This document shows positions 8,476 through 16,488 of a DNA stretch of 64,000 bases, one piece after another (position 1 is the first letter of the stretch; each line of letters starts with the position of its first letter). The stretch is from Pontibacter sp. FD36. Its GTDB lineage: Bacteria > Bacteroidota > Bacteroidia > Cytophagales > Hymenobacteraceae. Location: NCBI RefSeq assembly GCF_015686655.1, contig NZ_JADPMP010000014.1:1-64000 (forward strand). The letters are read 5' to 3'. Made by a program: the position numbers and the translations under genes. The notes under the pieces were generated by a model. That model did no database searches. It was not told the origin of the DNA and was given only the letters and a program-made list of their open reading frames with translations.

Positions 8476-9399
8476 TTAAGACAATACCGTGTCAAAAGCC
8501 ACCAGGCTCACAAACTGCTGCACGCGGTTGTCAATCTCCTGCTGATCCAATTTCTTCAAACGTTCAGTACCAAATTTTTCTACGCAGAACGAAGCCATAG
8601 CCGAACCATGGATGATGGCACGCTTCATATTCTCGAAGCTGATGTCACCTGTAGCGGCGATATAACCGATGAAGCCGCCAGCGAAGGTATCGCCTGCTCC
8701 AGTTGGATCAAACACCTCTTCCAATGGAAGGGCTGGTGCGAAGAATACTTTGTCGTCGTGGAACAACAGGGCGCCATGCTCTCCTTTCTTGATGATCAGG
8801 AATTTTGGTCCCATCGCCATGATCTTACGGGCAGCCTTCACCAAAGAGTATTCGCCGCTCAGCTGGCGTGCCTCCTCATCGTTGATTGACAGCACATCCA
8901 CCATACCGATCGTCTGCTGAAGCTCCTCCATGGCAATGTCCATCCAGAAGTTCATGGTGTCCATCACAATCAGTTTTGGGCGGTTAGTCAGGCGCTCCAA
9001 CACTGTGCGCTGTACCTGTGGCGCCAGGTTGCCCAGCATCAGGTACTCGCAGTTCTGATAAGCCTCAGGTATAATCGGATCGAAGTCGCCTAGCACGTTG
9101 AGCTCCGTTACCAGTGTCTCGCGGCTATTCATATCGTTGAAGTAGCGGCCAGACCAGAAGAAAGACTTCTCGTTCTCCTTTACCTGCACGCCTTCGGTGC
9201 TGATGTTGCGCTGGTGCATCAGGCTGATGTGATCCTGATTAAAATCGCCACCCACAACTGACACCACGTTCACGGGCTTTACAAAGTAAGAAGCCGACAG
9301 CGAAATGTATGTGGCAGCACCGCCAACGATCTTATCTGTTTTTCCGAAGGGCGTTTCGAGTGCGTCAAACGCCATTGAACCTACTACTACTAAGCTCAT
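8476..9399 (-). CDS. PfkB family carbohydrate/nucleoside kinase
   Basis: 307 residues with the ribokinase fold. An N-terminal substrate-side GGAATYISLSA (around 26-36) and the C-terminal signature DPTGAGDTFAGGF, whose D237 is the catalytic base, are both present. The enzyme transfers phosphate from ATP to a sugar or nucleoside hydroxyl. The first 120 residues do not point to a specific substrate, so I give no gene symbol. It is a single-gene unit with its own terminator. Confidence 0.9.
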   Translation of the reverse strand: MSLVVVGSMAFDALETPFGKTDKIVGGAATYISLSASYFVKPVNVVSVVGGDFNQDHISLMHQRNISTEGVQVKENEKSFFWSGRYFNDMNSRETLVTELNVLGDFDPIIPEAYQNCEYLMLGNLAPQVQRTVLERLTNRPKLIVMDTMNFWMDIAMEELQQTIGMVDVLSINDEEARQLSGEYSLVKAARKIMAMGPKFLIIKKGEHGALLFHDDKVFFAPALPLEEVFDPTGAGDTFAGGFIGYIAATGDISFENMKRAIIHGSAMASFCVEKFGTERLKKLDQQEIDNRVQQFVSLVAFDTVLS

Positions 9400-9405
9400 A
9401 TTTTC

Positions 9406-9421
9406 TAATTGTTGATTGTTA
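9406..9421. repeat. 16-base dispersed repeat, copy 1
   Basis: TAATTGTTGATTGTTA, immediately upstream of the PfkB-family gene on its 5' side. An exact copy lies at 54139-54154, just after gldD. Flanking bases differ. Confidence 0.6.
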
Positions 9422-9444
9422 ACTTAATTGTTGCTTGTTAAATG

Positions 9445-9489
9445 GTTGAATTGTTGTTTCACTAATGAGTTTATTATCAACAATTCAAC
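9445..9489. repeat. Inverted repeat between the kinase gene and tRNA-His
   Basis: A perfect 12-bp arm pair (GTTGAATTGTTG at 9445-9456, CAACAATTCAAC at 9478-9489) with a 21-base AT-rich loop. There is no U-tract on either side, so it is not a standard terminator. It sits in the 5' region of the minus-strand kinase gene. Confidence 0.55.
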
Positions 9490-9520
9490 TATTCAGCCAT
9501 TTAGCAATGCAATATAAATG

Positions 9521-9552
9521 AAAAAAGCCCCTGAAGGTTTGCTTCAAGGGCT
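9521..9552 (-). terminator. Terminator of tRNA-His
   Basis: On the minus strand a 12-bp stem (AAGCCCTTGAAG with CTTCAGGGGCTT, one G-U pair) is followed by six U. It directly adjoins the CCA end of the tRNA. Confidence 0.8.
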
Positions 9553-9629
9553 TGGGGTGGAAGATGGGTCTCGAACCCACGACCCCCAGAATCACAATCT
9601 GGTGCTCTAACCAACTGAGCTACAACCAC
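9553..9629 (-). tRNA. tRNA-His (anticodon GTG)
   Basis: Cloverleaf on the minus strand: acceptor GTGGTTG, D-arm GCTC...GAGC, anticodon stem CCAGA/TCTGG around TTGTGAT (anticodon GTG), T-arm GTGGGTTCGAGACCCAT, discriminator C and an encoded CCA. The base before G1 is G (9630), the extra G-1 of tRNA-His. The 3' acceptor strand is CTTCCAC, so positions 5-68 and 6-67 are U-U mismatches. Confidence 0.93.
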
Positions 9630-9648
9630 CGTGTCTCGTTTGAGAATG

Positions 9649-9678
9649 CAAATATACGTGTCGTTTTCTTATTTACAA
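9649..9678 (-). promoter_or_regulatory. Promoter of tRNA-His
   Basis: Minus-strand TTG at 9678-9676, an exact 19-base spacer and TATATTTG at 9656-9649. A consensus match, with the tRNA 5' end about 20 bases downstream. Confidence 0.8.
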
Positions 9679-9763
9679 TACGCAGAACGCATTTTTTTTG
9701 AATAAAATTCGTATCACCCTGTTTGCTTTAGACTTACAAATCAACCCTCGCAGGGTATAGTAA

Positions 9764-10132
9764 CTACTTATTCAGTTTCGTGCCGCACCAGGGGCAATAG
9801 TTGATTACAACCATAGTGGCGCTGCCGTTGTGCACAGGTATACCGTACAGTCCTTCATCCCACTGATTGATCACTACTTCCGGATCGTCATACCTGATCT
9901 CACCGTCGGCATCCAGGCTTTCGTATACCTTGTCAGCCATCATCAGGCAGCAGTAGCTTTCATAAGCAAAGCCTTTGCTCTTTAGTTTATCGGTAATTGC
10001 CCAGTTATAGCAGGCCTCGTCTTCATGTATAGCTTCTTCGTACGCCTCGTACTCCTCCGACTGTAGCACTTCCTCAGACAGTTCTTTCCCAAAAAAGCGG
10101 GCATGCAACTCCTTGAACTTTGTTAACTCCAT
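9764..10132 (-). CDS. Conserved hypothetical protein with C-terminal CPWCG motif
   Basis: 122 residues, acidic in the first half. YCCLMMAD around residues 59-66 and CPWCGTKLNK at the C-terminus suggest a metal-binding pair of cysteine clusters, as in small zinc-ribbon-like domains (possibly the DUF6980 group; recalled, not searched). No signal peptide or membrane segment. It follows the DinB-like gene on the same strand, 62 bases away. Confidence 0.7.
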   Translation of the reverse strand: MELTKFKELHARFFGKELSEEVLQSEEYEAYEEAIHEDEACYNWAITDKLKSKGFAYESYCCLMMADKVYESLDADGEIRYDDPEVVINQWDEGLYGIPVHNGSATMVVINYCPWCGTKLNK

Positions 10133-10194
10133 TTGCTCGTTCCCTATATTCTCCTACCTGAGGTTCTCTATCAAATGTAATTCCCTGTTTTAAT

Positions 10195-10665
10195 CTAGCG
10201 CATAATATCGGTATCAACCGGAACATAGCCCAAGTGCCGGCTAAGCGAAAGGATCTGTCCTTTGTGGTGATACTCGTGCGTAATGACATGGGTAAACAGC
10301 TTGAGCGGATTGGCCTTGGTACTCGTATCATTGATACTGACTTCCAGGTTTGCAAGGTAACTTCGGCCAAAGCTCGCCACAAATTCCTCTACCAGTTTAT
10401 CGACCTCCTGGAACAGTAGCCAAGCATCTTTAATATTCTGAACGGCTTCGTAGGACGTATATGTCATCTCTTTTTGCAGCGCCTGCTCACCAAGCCAGAA
10501 TTCATAGGTATTGGCGATATGCACCAGCAGGTTCCGAATGCTTCCTCTTCCGAAGGAGCTGTTTTCCTGGCAAAAGTCCGCTGCTGAAATGGTTTCACAG
10601 TATTGCAGGAGGACTTCTCTCGATCCTCTTACCCAATCATACTGCAGCGACATAATGCTCTCCAT
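10195..10665 (-). CDS. DinB family protein
   Basis: 156 residues of helical DinB/YfiT-like four-helix bundle. The three likely metal-binding histidines are H50 in LLVHIANTYEFW and two in THVITHEYHHKGQI (around 125-138), the DinB pattern. Members act as thiol-dependent transferases or damage-inducible proteins; the substrate here is unknown. It sits between the dihydroorotase gene (23 bases upstream) and the CPWCG protein gene and may share their transcript. Confidence 0.85.
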   Translation of the reverse strand: MESIMSLQYDWVRGSREVLLQYCETISAADFCQENSSFGRGSIRNLLVHIANTYEFWLGEQALQKEMTYTSYEAVQNIKDAWLLFQEVDKLVEEFVASFGRSYLANLEVSINDTSTKANPLKLFTHVITHEYHHKGQILSLSRHLGYVPVDTDIMR

Positions 10666-10688
10666 ACCTATCTTATTGAATCATGGAA

Positions 10689-12023
10689 TTATCTGTCGAA
10701 CAAAAGGCGCTCTCCTTTCTTGCTCTCGTCGAAGGTGCCGTTGGAAAAGGCCAGGTGACCGGAAACCAAGGTATGGGTGATGGTACTGCTAAAGGTATGG
10801 CCTTCGAAAGGTGACCAGTTGCACTTATAATAAGTGTTCTCTTTACTAACAGTATAAGGTTTGTTCAGGTCCACCAACACCAGGTCGGCCCAGTAGCCTT
10901 CACGAATGTAGCCACGTTCGCGCACGTTGAACAGGATGGAAGGCGCGTGGGCCATTTTCTCCACCACTTTCTCGATCGTCAGTTTGCCCTGCTTCACAAA
11001 CTCGAGCATCATCTGCACCGAGTGCTGTACCAGCGGCACACCACTCGGTGCCTGCTTGTACTTGCCCTGCTTCTCTTCCCAGGTATGTGGGGCATGATCA
11101 GTGGCGATCACATCGAGCTTGTCATCCAGCAGTCCTTGTAGCAAGCCTTCTTTGTGACGGTGTTCTTTTATAGCCGGGTTACACTTGATCTGGGTGCCGA
11201 ACGTGTCGTAGTCTTCTTTATCAAACCACAGGTGGTGCACGCATATCTCAGCGGTTATACGCTTCTGCTCCAACGGAATGTCGTTGCGGAACAACTTCAG
11301 CTCTTCTTCCGTGGAAATATGCAGGATGTGCAGGCGGGTATTGTGCTTCTCAGCAAGCTTTACGGCCAGGTAGGATGATTTGAAACAGGCCGCCTCGTTG
11401 CGAATCTCGGGGTGGCACTTTATAGGTATATCCTCGCCGTACTTTTCCTCATAGATGGCCATGTTGTCGCGAATAGTCTGCTCGTCCTCGCAATGCACAG
11501 CAATCGGCAGTTTGGCCTTCGCGAAGATTTGGTCCAGCGTCTGCTCATTGTCCACGAGCATGTTCCCCGTGGAAGAACCCATGAAAATCTTGATACCGCA
11601 AACAGTATTGGGGTTGGTGAGCAGTACCTCCGCCAGGTTATCGTTGGTGGCACCTATGTAGAAAGAGTAGTTCGCCAGTGATGTCTCGGCTGCAATCTTG
11701 TACTTATCTTCTAGCAGTTCCTGCGTTATGGCATTTGGCACCGTGTTCGGCATCTCCATAAACGAAGTCGTTCCGCCAGCCACAGCTGCTCTTGCTTCTG
11801 TCTCGATATTGGCTTTGTGCGTGAGACCCGGCTCACGGAAGTGTACCTGGTCATCGATAGCACCGGGAATCAAGTGAAGCCCTGTAGCATCAATCGTCTG
11901 GTCGGCTTCGGCTTCTATACCTTGCCCGATCTGTGCGATGCGGCCTTCTTTTACCAGCACATCGGCTGTGGTGGTGCTTCCTTCGTTTACAAGCTGTGCG
12001 TTCTTTATCAGGATAGATTTCAT
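10689..12023 (-). CDS. pyrC: Dihydroorotase
   Basis: Third step of pyrimidine synthesis, interconverting carbamoyl-aspartate and dihydroorotate. 444 residues of amidohydrolase TIM barrel with IDDQVHFREPGLTHK (55-69), HCEDEQ, LHILHIST and ATDHAPH metal-site motifs. The usual HxH at the first metal site reads Q59-V-H61. I set the start at the ATG at 12023 because the longer frame would begin with GTG at 12056, upstream of a TAACTTTG -7 element at 12045-12052 whose transcript starts after that codon. Confidence 0.92.
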   Translation of the reverse strand: MKSILIKNAQLVNEGSTTTADVLVKEGRIAQIGQGIEAEADQTIDATGLHLIPGAIDDQVHFREPGLTHKANIETEARAAVAGGTTSFMEMPNTVPNAITQELLEDKYKIAAETSLANYSFYIGATNDNLAEVLLTNPNTVCGIKIFMGSSTGNMLVDNEQTLDQIFAKAKLPIAVHCEDEQTIRDNMAIYEEKYGEDIPIKCHPEIRNEAACFKSSYLAVKLAEKHNTRLHILHISTEEELKLFRNDIPLEQKRITAEICVHHLWFDKEDYDTFGTQIKCNPAIKEHRHKEGLLQGLLDDKLDVIATDHAPHTWEEKQGKYKQAPSGVPLVQHSVQMMLEFVKQGKLTIEKVVEKMAHAPSILFNVRERGYIREGYWADLVLVDLNKPYTVSKENTYYKCNWSPFEGHTFSSTITHTLVSGHLAFSNGTFDESKKGERLLFDR

Positions 12024-12044
12024 GCTGCTAAGGTATGTGCTAGA

Positions 12045-12052
12045 CAAAGTTA
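12045..12052 (-). promoter_or_regulatory. -7 element upstream of pyrC
   Basis: Minus-strand TAACTTTG, a match to TAnnTTTG. No well-spaced TTG -33 box is visible, so this is a half-supported promoter. It lies 21 bases upstream of the chosen ATG. Confidence 0.45.
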
Positions 12053-12126
12053 ACACACATTAGCAAAGTTTCCCGCACAAAAGCACTCCGATTGTTATAC
12101 CTGGAAGATAAAAGCTATACCTACCA

Positions 12127-13359
12127 CTACTCCGGCTGCATCAGTTTGCCGATGAAGAGAATGGCACCGGAGGATTTCTCCCGGATCATGAACACGAAGG
12201 GGCGGTCTACACGGTAGCTGGCTGGCATGGATGTTAACTCTATACCTACAGAAGTGACGGCTGCGGCTTCTGTGCCTTCTTCGTTTACTTCCACAAAGGT
12301 TTTATGCTTCACCTGTGAGATCGCCAGGTTGTTATGCCCCTCTATCATGCGGCTGAAGTTCGCCCCGCCCGAAAAAGCAACGCCCATTCCCAGGTTAATC
12401 AGCATGGAGTTCAACTCTTCTTCGTATTCCATCTTAAATTTCGGCATATGGAGTTCCCAGCTTACATTGCGCCCTTCTGCAAGCCACTTCGACAGGTTGT
12501 CTGGATTTAGCTGCGGGATAATGCTCTGCACAGTATTTTCTCCGCTTGGCATCACGATTGTCATGCTGTACTGCTCGTTTCCGTAAGGCAGGTCGATCAG
12601 GTCAACGGTGTTGTCGCGGTAGTGCAGGTACTCGCCCTTTTTCATGGTCATGAAATCCTGGGTCACGCTGCTGCCGTTTTCAAGCAGGAATTGCCCCGGC
12701 TTAGTTAGTGCCTTATCGAAAGGATAGGTCCAGGTGCCTTTAAAATAGATGGCATTGATCAGGAACAAAACCTGATCCCGCTTTATCTCATCCAGTATTT
12801 TATCAATCTTGTTGTTGGTGCTGTTTTTCACCCAGTTGTTTATATGGCCAACAGAGGCGGGCGATGCAAAGTCTAGGCCTTGCACAGTGGCGTTGAAATA
12901 CTCTTTGTTCGTTTGGATAAACGGCGCCTGCAGCCGCACCAGGTTGCTATGCCATAGTGAGTTGGCAGATGTAAAAATCACTTTCCTGTCTATACCTTGC
13001 AACAGAGCAATCAGGTCTTTGAAGGACTTGTTAATCTCCTCATCAGTGGCGGTTTCGAATCCGAGCGTTTGTCCGATGGCTTGTTTTGTCTCGCCATCCG
13101 CTCCGTTGTATGTCATGGTAAGCGCCATGCTGATGCTGAGCGGTGAAATGAAAATATTATCGGCCTCTTCGGCTTTGCTCAGCTCTGCAAAGGACCTAAA
13201 AGCGAAGTCATTGGAGCTGGTTACCGTTTTCTGTTCCTGTATTGTCAACGGACGGATATTGGGTGTGTTTGGCCCCTCGTCCACCATCTCTTTTTGGCAA
13301 CCCGATAATATACTCATCGCCACAAAGGCTATACCTGACAATAATATGCTTTTGCTCAT
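12127..13359 (-). CDS. Serpin family lipoprotein
   Basis: A 410-residue serine protease inhibitor. The N-terminus MSKSILLSGIAFVAMSILSG ends at a lipobox cysteine (LSGC), so it should be lipid-anchored. The serpin fold is recognisable throughout (FISPLSISMALTMTYNGADG near residue 70, FMIREKSSGAILFIGKLMQP at the end). The reactive-centre hinge EEGTEAAAVTSVG keeps the small residues of inhibitory serpins. Counting from the hinge places P1 near Thr in ELTSMPAS. The start could also be three codons earlier at 13368. Likely protects the cell from environmental or host proteases. Confidence 0.92.
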   Translation of the reverse strand: MSKSILLSGIAFVAMSILSGCQKEMVDEGPNTPNIRPLTIQEQKTVTSSNDFAFRSFAELSKAEEADNIFISPLSISMALTMTYNGADGETKQAIGQTLGFETATDEEINKSFKDLIALLQGIDRKVIFTSANSLWHSNLVRLQAPFIQTNKEYFNATVQGLDFASPASVGHINNWVKNSTNNKIDKILDEIKRDQVLFLINAIYFKGTWTYPFDKALTKPGQFLLENGSSVTQDFMTMKKGEYLHYRDNTVDLIDLPYGNEQYSMTIVMPSGENTVQSIIPQLNPDNLSKWLAEGRNVSWELHMPKFKMEYEEELNSMLINLGMGVAFSGGANFSRMIEGHNNLAISQVKHKTFVEVNEEGTEAAAVTSVGIELTSMPASYRVDRPFVFMIREKSSGAILFIGKLMQPE

Positions 13360-13423
13360 GGGGAACATTGGATTAAGGTCTATACCTGAAAGACCCTAAT
13401 GGGGGTGAGATGGTTGCATGAGG

Positions 13424-13855
13424 TCAATCATGATATAACTTCTTCAATTCAAAAATCCTCTCTATGTCCTCTATCTCACCAGAAAACAAACCCATATGCC
13501 CAGTTCTATCTTTATTGAATTTCCCAATAATCATGACATACTTCCGGTTCAAAGCATCAATGGAAGTTTGTGAGCCTTCTTTATCTTCTACACGTATGTT
13601 TTTGCCAAGATTCACCCAAACAGCATTTTCGGTACTTAGATAATTAGCATGCTCTCTAGAGAAATATAAACTGTTATCCTCTAATTCCAGATGCAGAAAA
13701 CCCGTCACCATAATCTTTTTACCATGGTATTCATCAGGATTTGCCAACAATTTGATCAAAGAAACCCGCTCAGGAAAAACGCCCTGAAAAGAGCTGAGAC
13801 AGGCAAAACAAATAATGAGTAGAAATATTGAGAACTTTCTCATTGGCTTCTCCAT
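13424..13855 (-). CDS. Exported protein of unknown function
   Basis: 143 residues. A signal peptide (FSIFLLIICFACLSSFQGVF, from about residue 8) precedes a small domain with VSLIKLLANPDEYHGKKIM and VTGFLHLELEDNSLYFS that suggests an OB-like beta barrel. A second ATG at codon 5 could be the start. The gene and the 150 bases upstream are more AT-rich than the neighbours, hinting at recent acquisition. I do not recognise a function. Confidence 0.65.
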   Translation of the reverse strand: MEKPMRKFSIFLLIICFACLSSFQGVFPERVSLIKLLANPDEYHGKKIMVTGFLHLELEDNSLYFSREHANYLSTENAVWVNLGKNIRVEDKEGSQTSIDALNRKYVMIIGKFNKDRTGHMGLFSGEIEDIERIFELKKLYHD

Positions 13856-14128
13856 ATACCTTGTTGTAATTCATAATACTACAAACTCTCTGAAGTCTTG
13901 GCTCAGCATCTTTCTTCATGAATTGGATATATTGATTTCTCAGAGTCTCAACGGTAGCTAAACGTTCTTCCATCAACTTAGTCTACCAAAAGGCAAAGCC
14001 CGATTACTGTTCTCGCAGCCCATTTTTCTTAACTACTTTCTCCATTAGAATTAGTATTCAAAAATACAATATACGCATAATTACCTGCTCGTCTATACAC
14101 GCTTTCGCACCCTCCCACAAATTTCCCG

Positions 14129-14136
14129 TACCTTTG
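14129..14136 (+). promoter_or_regulatory. -7 element of the DEAD-box helicase gene
   Basis: TACCTTTG, a perfect TAnnTTTG match, with a weak -33 region (CTTTCG near 14102). It decides the start codon: an in-frame TTG at 14134 lies inside this element and cannot be translated from this transcript. Confidence 0.65.
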
Positions 14137-14160
14137 CATATCAACACGATTAGAAATACC

Positions 14161-15501
14161 ATGGCAGAAGAAGCCGAAAAAGAAATAAGCACATTCGAGG
14201 ATTTTAAGCTGAACCGTCAGCTGCTCAACGCCATTGAGGAGGCAGGCTACGAGAAGCCTACTCCCATTCAGCTCAAAGCTATACCTGTGATCATGGGCGG
14301 GCACGATGTGATGGGCATCGCCCAGACAGGCACGGGCAAAACCGCAGCCTTCCTGCTACCAATCCTGATGAAGGTAAAGTATGCGCAGGGCACCAACCCG
14401 CGTGCTGTCATCCTGGCGCCTACCCGCGAACTGGCCATGCAGATCGAGGAGAATATCACGCTGCTGGGTAAGTATACCGACCTGCGACACACCGTTATTT
14501 ATGGCGGACTGGGCCCAAAAACTCAGATCGAGACAATCAATAAAGGCATTGACATACTCGTAGCCACACCCAAGCGCCTGATGGAGCTATACCTGAAAGG
14601 CGAACTTATATTAAAGGAAATCAAAACGCTGGTGCTGGACGAAGCCGACAAGATGATGGACATGGGCTTTATGCCGCAGATCCGTCAGTTGCTGGAAGTG
14701 TTGCCACGCAAGCGCCAGAACCTGCTCTTCTCGGCTACCATGCACCCGAAAGTGGTAGAGCTGTCTGAAGAATTCCTGGAGTTCCCGACCCGCATAGAGG
14801 TAACGCCGCAGGCCACACCGGTGGAAACGGTGAGCCAGGTGCTGTACCAGGTGCCGAACCTGCGCACCAAGATTGCCATGCTCGAGCACCTGATTCAGGA
14901 CAAAGAAACTTTCAACCGCGTGATCATCTTTACCCGCAGCAAGAAAAATGCTGAAAACGTGGCCAAATTCTTAGAGCGGCGCGAGTACGGCGAAGTGCGT
15001 GCCATCCACGGCAACAAAGGGCAGAACACACGCATCAACTCCATGGAAGCCTTTAAAAGCGGCGAAGTCCGCTTCCTGGTAGCAACTGATGTAGCCTCCA
15101 GAGGTATAGACGTGACGATGGTGAGTCATGTGATCAACTTTGACGTACCGTTTGTGTACGAAGACTACGTGCACCGCATCGGACGTACCGGTCGTGCCGA
15201 GAATGTGGGCGCTGCCATCACGTTTGCGAACCCAGCCGAGATGTACCATATCCGGAAAATCGAGAAACTGATCCGAATGCAGATACCGGAGGAGCCGATG
15301 CCAGCGGAAGTGAAAATTCACGACATCACATTTGAGGAGCAGCAGGCGATTGCCCGTGACATTGACCACCAGAAGCGCAGCGAGAACCCGGACTTTAAGG
15401 GTGCCTTCCACGAGAAGAAAGCTATACCTAAAAAGCGCCCGGAGAGCAAGCGCGACCCCAGAGCCTCGTTCTGGCAAAAGACAAAAAAGAAGAAGAGATA
15501 A
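14161..15501 (+). CDS. DEAD/DEAH-box ATP-dependent RNA helicase
   Basis: 446 residues. The Q-motif region (FEDFKLNRQLLNAIEEAGYE), motif I AQTGTGKT, motif Ia PTRELA, motif II DEAD, motif III SAT, and the C-terminal RecA motifs TDVASRGID and HRIGRTGRA are all present, followed by a basic tail rich in K and R that probably binds RNA. It unwinds short RNA duplexes in ribosome assembly or RNA decay. The ATG at 14161 is chosen because the upstream TTG falls within the -7 box. A terminator follows directly. Confidence 0.95.
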   Translation: MAEEAEKEISTFEDFKLNRQLLNAIEEAGYEKPTPIQLKAIPVIMGGHDVMGIAQTGTGKTAAFLLPILMKVKYAQGTNPRAVILAPTRELAMQIEENITLLGKYTDLRHTVIYGGLGPKTQIETINKGIDILVATPKRLMELYLKGELILKEIKTLVLDEADKMMDMGFMPQIRQLLEVLPRKRQNLLFSATMHPKVVELSEEFLEFPTRIEVTPQATPVETVSQVLYQVPNLRTKIAMLEHLIQDKETFNRVIIFTRSKKNAENVAKFLERREYGEVRAIHGNKGQNTRINSMEAFKSGEVRFLVATDVASRGIDVTMVSHVINFDVPFVYEDYVHRIGRTGRAENVGAAITFANPAEMYHIRKIEKLIRMQIPEEPMPAEVKIHDITFEEQQAIARDIDHQKRSENPDFKGAFHEKKAIPKKRPESKRDPRASFWQKTKKKKR

Positions 15502-15507
15502 GATAAG

Positions 15508-15536
15508 CACCCTGCCCGATGTGGCGGGGTGTTTTT
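15508..15536 (+). terminator. Terminator of the DEAD-box helicase gene
   Basis: A 9-bp stem (CACCCTGCC with GGCGGGGTG) and six-base loop followed by TTTTTG, seven bases past the stop. Confidence 0.85.
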
Positions 15537-15538
15537 GT

Positions 15539-15967
15539 TTACAGATACTCGAGCGCTACTTTCTGAAAACGGTACACCAGGCCTGTCAGAACAAAGCCCC
15601 ACATGGTGCCGCTCCAGAGCATGTGCAGGAAGATCTGCCGACGTGGCACACCGAACACTGCAGCTACTATAGTACCGAAAACAGGTGTAAGAAAAAGCGG
15701 CGTGAAGAAGGCAACGCCCACAACGCCAAAGTTGCGCCAAATTCGCACCACCCGGCGGCTCCGGCGGCTGAAAACTGGTCGGTTGTAGTTTCGTCGATAC
15801 CGGGAGTACCATCGGGCAGCTTCTCTCCCAACAAATGAAAAAACCAGCACGCTCGTCATCATGCCGGCTACGGTCAGAAGCACGGTTTCGAGGTAAGCCA
15901 TCCCCAGCGACATCCCTGCCAAAGGTCCACCAATGAACTTGACCATGCTGATCAGGTATACCGACAT
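15539..15967 (-). CDS. Small integral membrane protein, possibly DedA-like
   Basis: 142 residues with about three to four membrane segments (near residues 4-30, 29-47, 80-105 and 112-130) and a very arginine-rich loop between them (REAARWYSRYRRNYNRP). The stretch FFTPLFLTPVFGTIVAAVFG resembles the SNARE-associated/DedA or small multidrug export families, but I cannot assign it firmly. The start is the ATG at 15967; a TTG at 15988 in a GGAGGAG context is the alternative. Confidence 0.7.
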   Translation of the reverse strand: MSVYLISMVKFIGGPLAGMSLGMAYLETVLLTVAGMMTSVLVFSFVGREAARWYSRYRRNYNRPVFSRRSRRVVRIWRNFGVVGVAFFTPLFLTPVFGTIVAAVFGVPRRQIFLHMLWSGTMWGFVLTGLVYRFQKVALEYL

Positions 15968-16029
15968 GTATTTGAGAAGCTCCTCCAATCCCTACTGAAC
16001 GCTAATTCAAGTTTAATTATGTGCAGGCT

Positions 16030-16473
16030 CTAAGCGCCCAGATTCATTTTCATTTGATACAGATCGATTCCCTGCGCCCAAAAGTCCTGCTCCACCTGCT
16101 CCAGTTCAAAGCCCAGCTTCTGGTAGAACGGATACACCAACTGACTCGTCCGCACCTGCAGCCATTGCATACCAGGCATATCCTTTAGCTTAGCGATGCG
16201 AAACAGCGTCAACTGCCGACCTATGCCTTTGCCCTGAAATGCAGGGTGGATCAAATCCCAGGACAGCCTGCCCCAGGTATAGCCATCGAAATAATTGATA
16301 CCACCGGCACCTACCACCTGTCCCTCCTGCTCTACCACAAAGTAATCTTCGCGGCGCTCCTGCAGGTATAGCACCAGGTCGGCTTCCTCTTCAGGAGCAA
16401 AGTAAGCTGGCGTGTTGAGCCGCAAAAGCTGCAGAAGCGCCTCCTGGTCGGCTGGAGTATAGGGCCTGATCAT
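16030..16473 (-). CDS. GNAT family N-acetyltransferase
   Basis: 147 residues, one GNAT domain. The acetyl-CoA loop is HPAFQGKGIGRQLTLFRIAK (around 77-96), matching R/Q-x-x-G-x-G/A, and FYQKLGFEL is the typical C-terminal motif. The acceptor is unknown. It lies 15 bases downstream of upp on the same strand and probably shares its transcript. Confidence 0.88.
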   Translation of the reverse strand: MIRPYTPADQEALLQLLRLNTPAYFAPEEEADLVLYLQERREDYFVVEQEGQVVGAGGINYFDGYTWGRLSWDLIHPAFQGKGIGRQLTLFRIAKLKDMPGMQWLQVRTSQLVYPFYQKLGFELEQVEQDFWAQGIDLYQMKMNLGA

Positions 16474-16488
16474 TGCTGGCAGGTATGG

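Noticed and set aside
13770..13976. 68-codon minus-strand frame upstream of the 143-residue protein
   Set aside because: Its second half lies in another frame over the signal peptide of the real gene, and only the first 40 codons look protein-like. Kept as a possible remnant in the findings, not as a gene.
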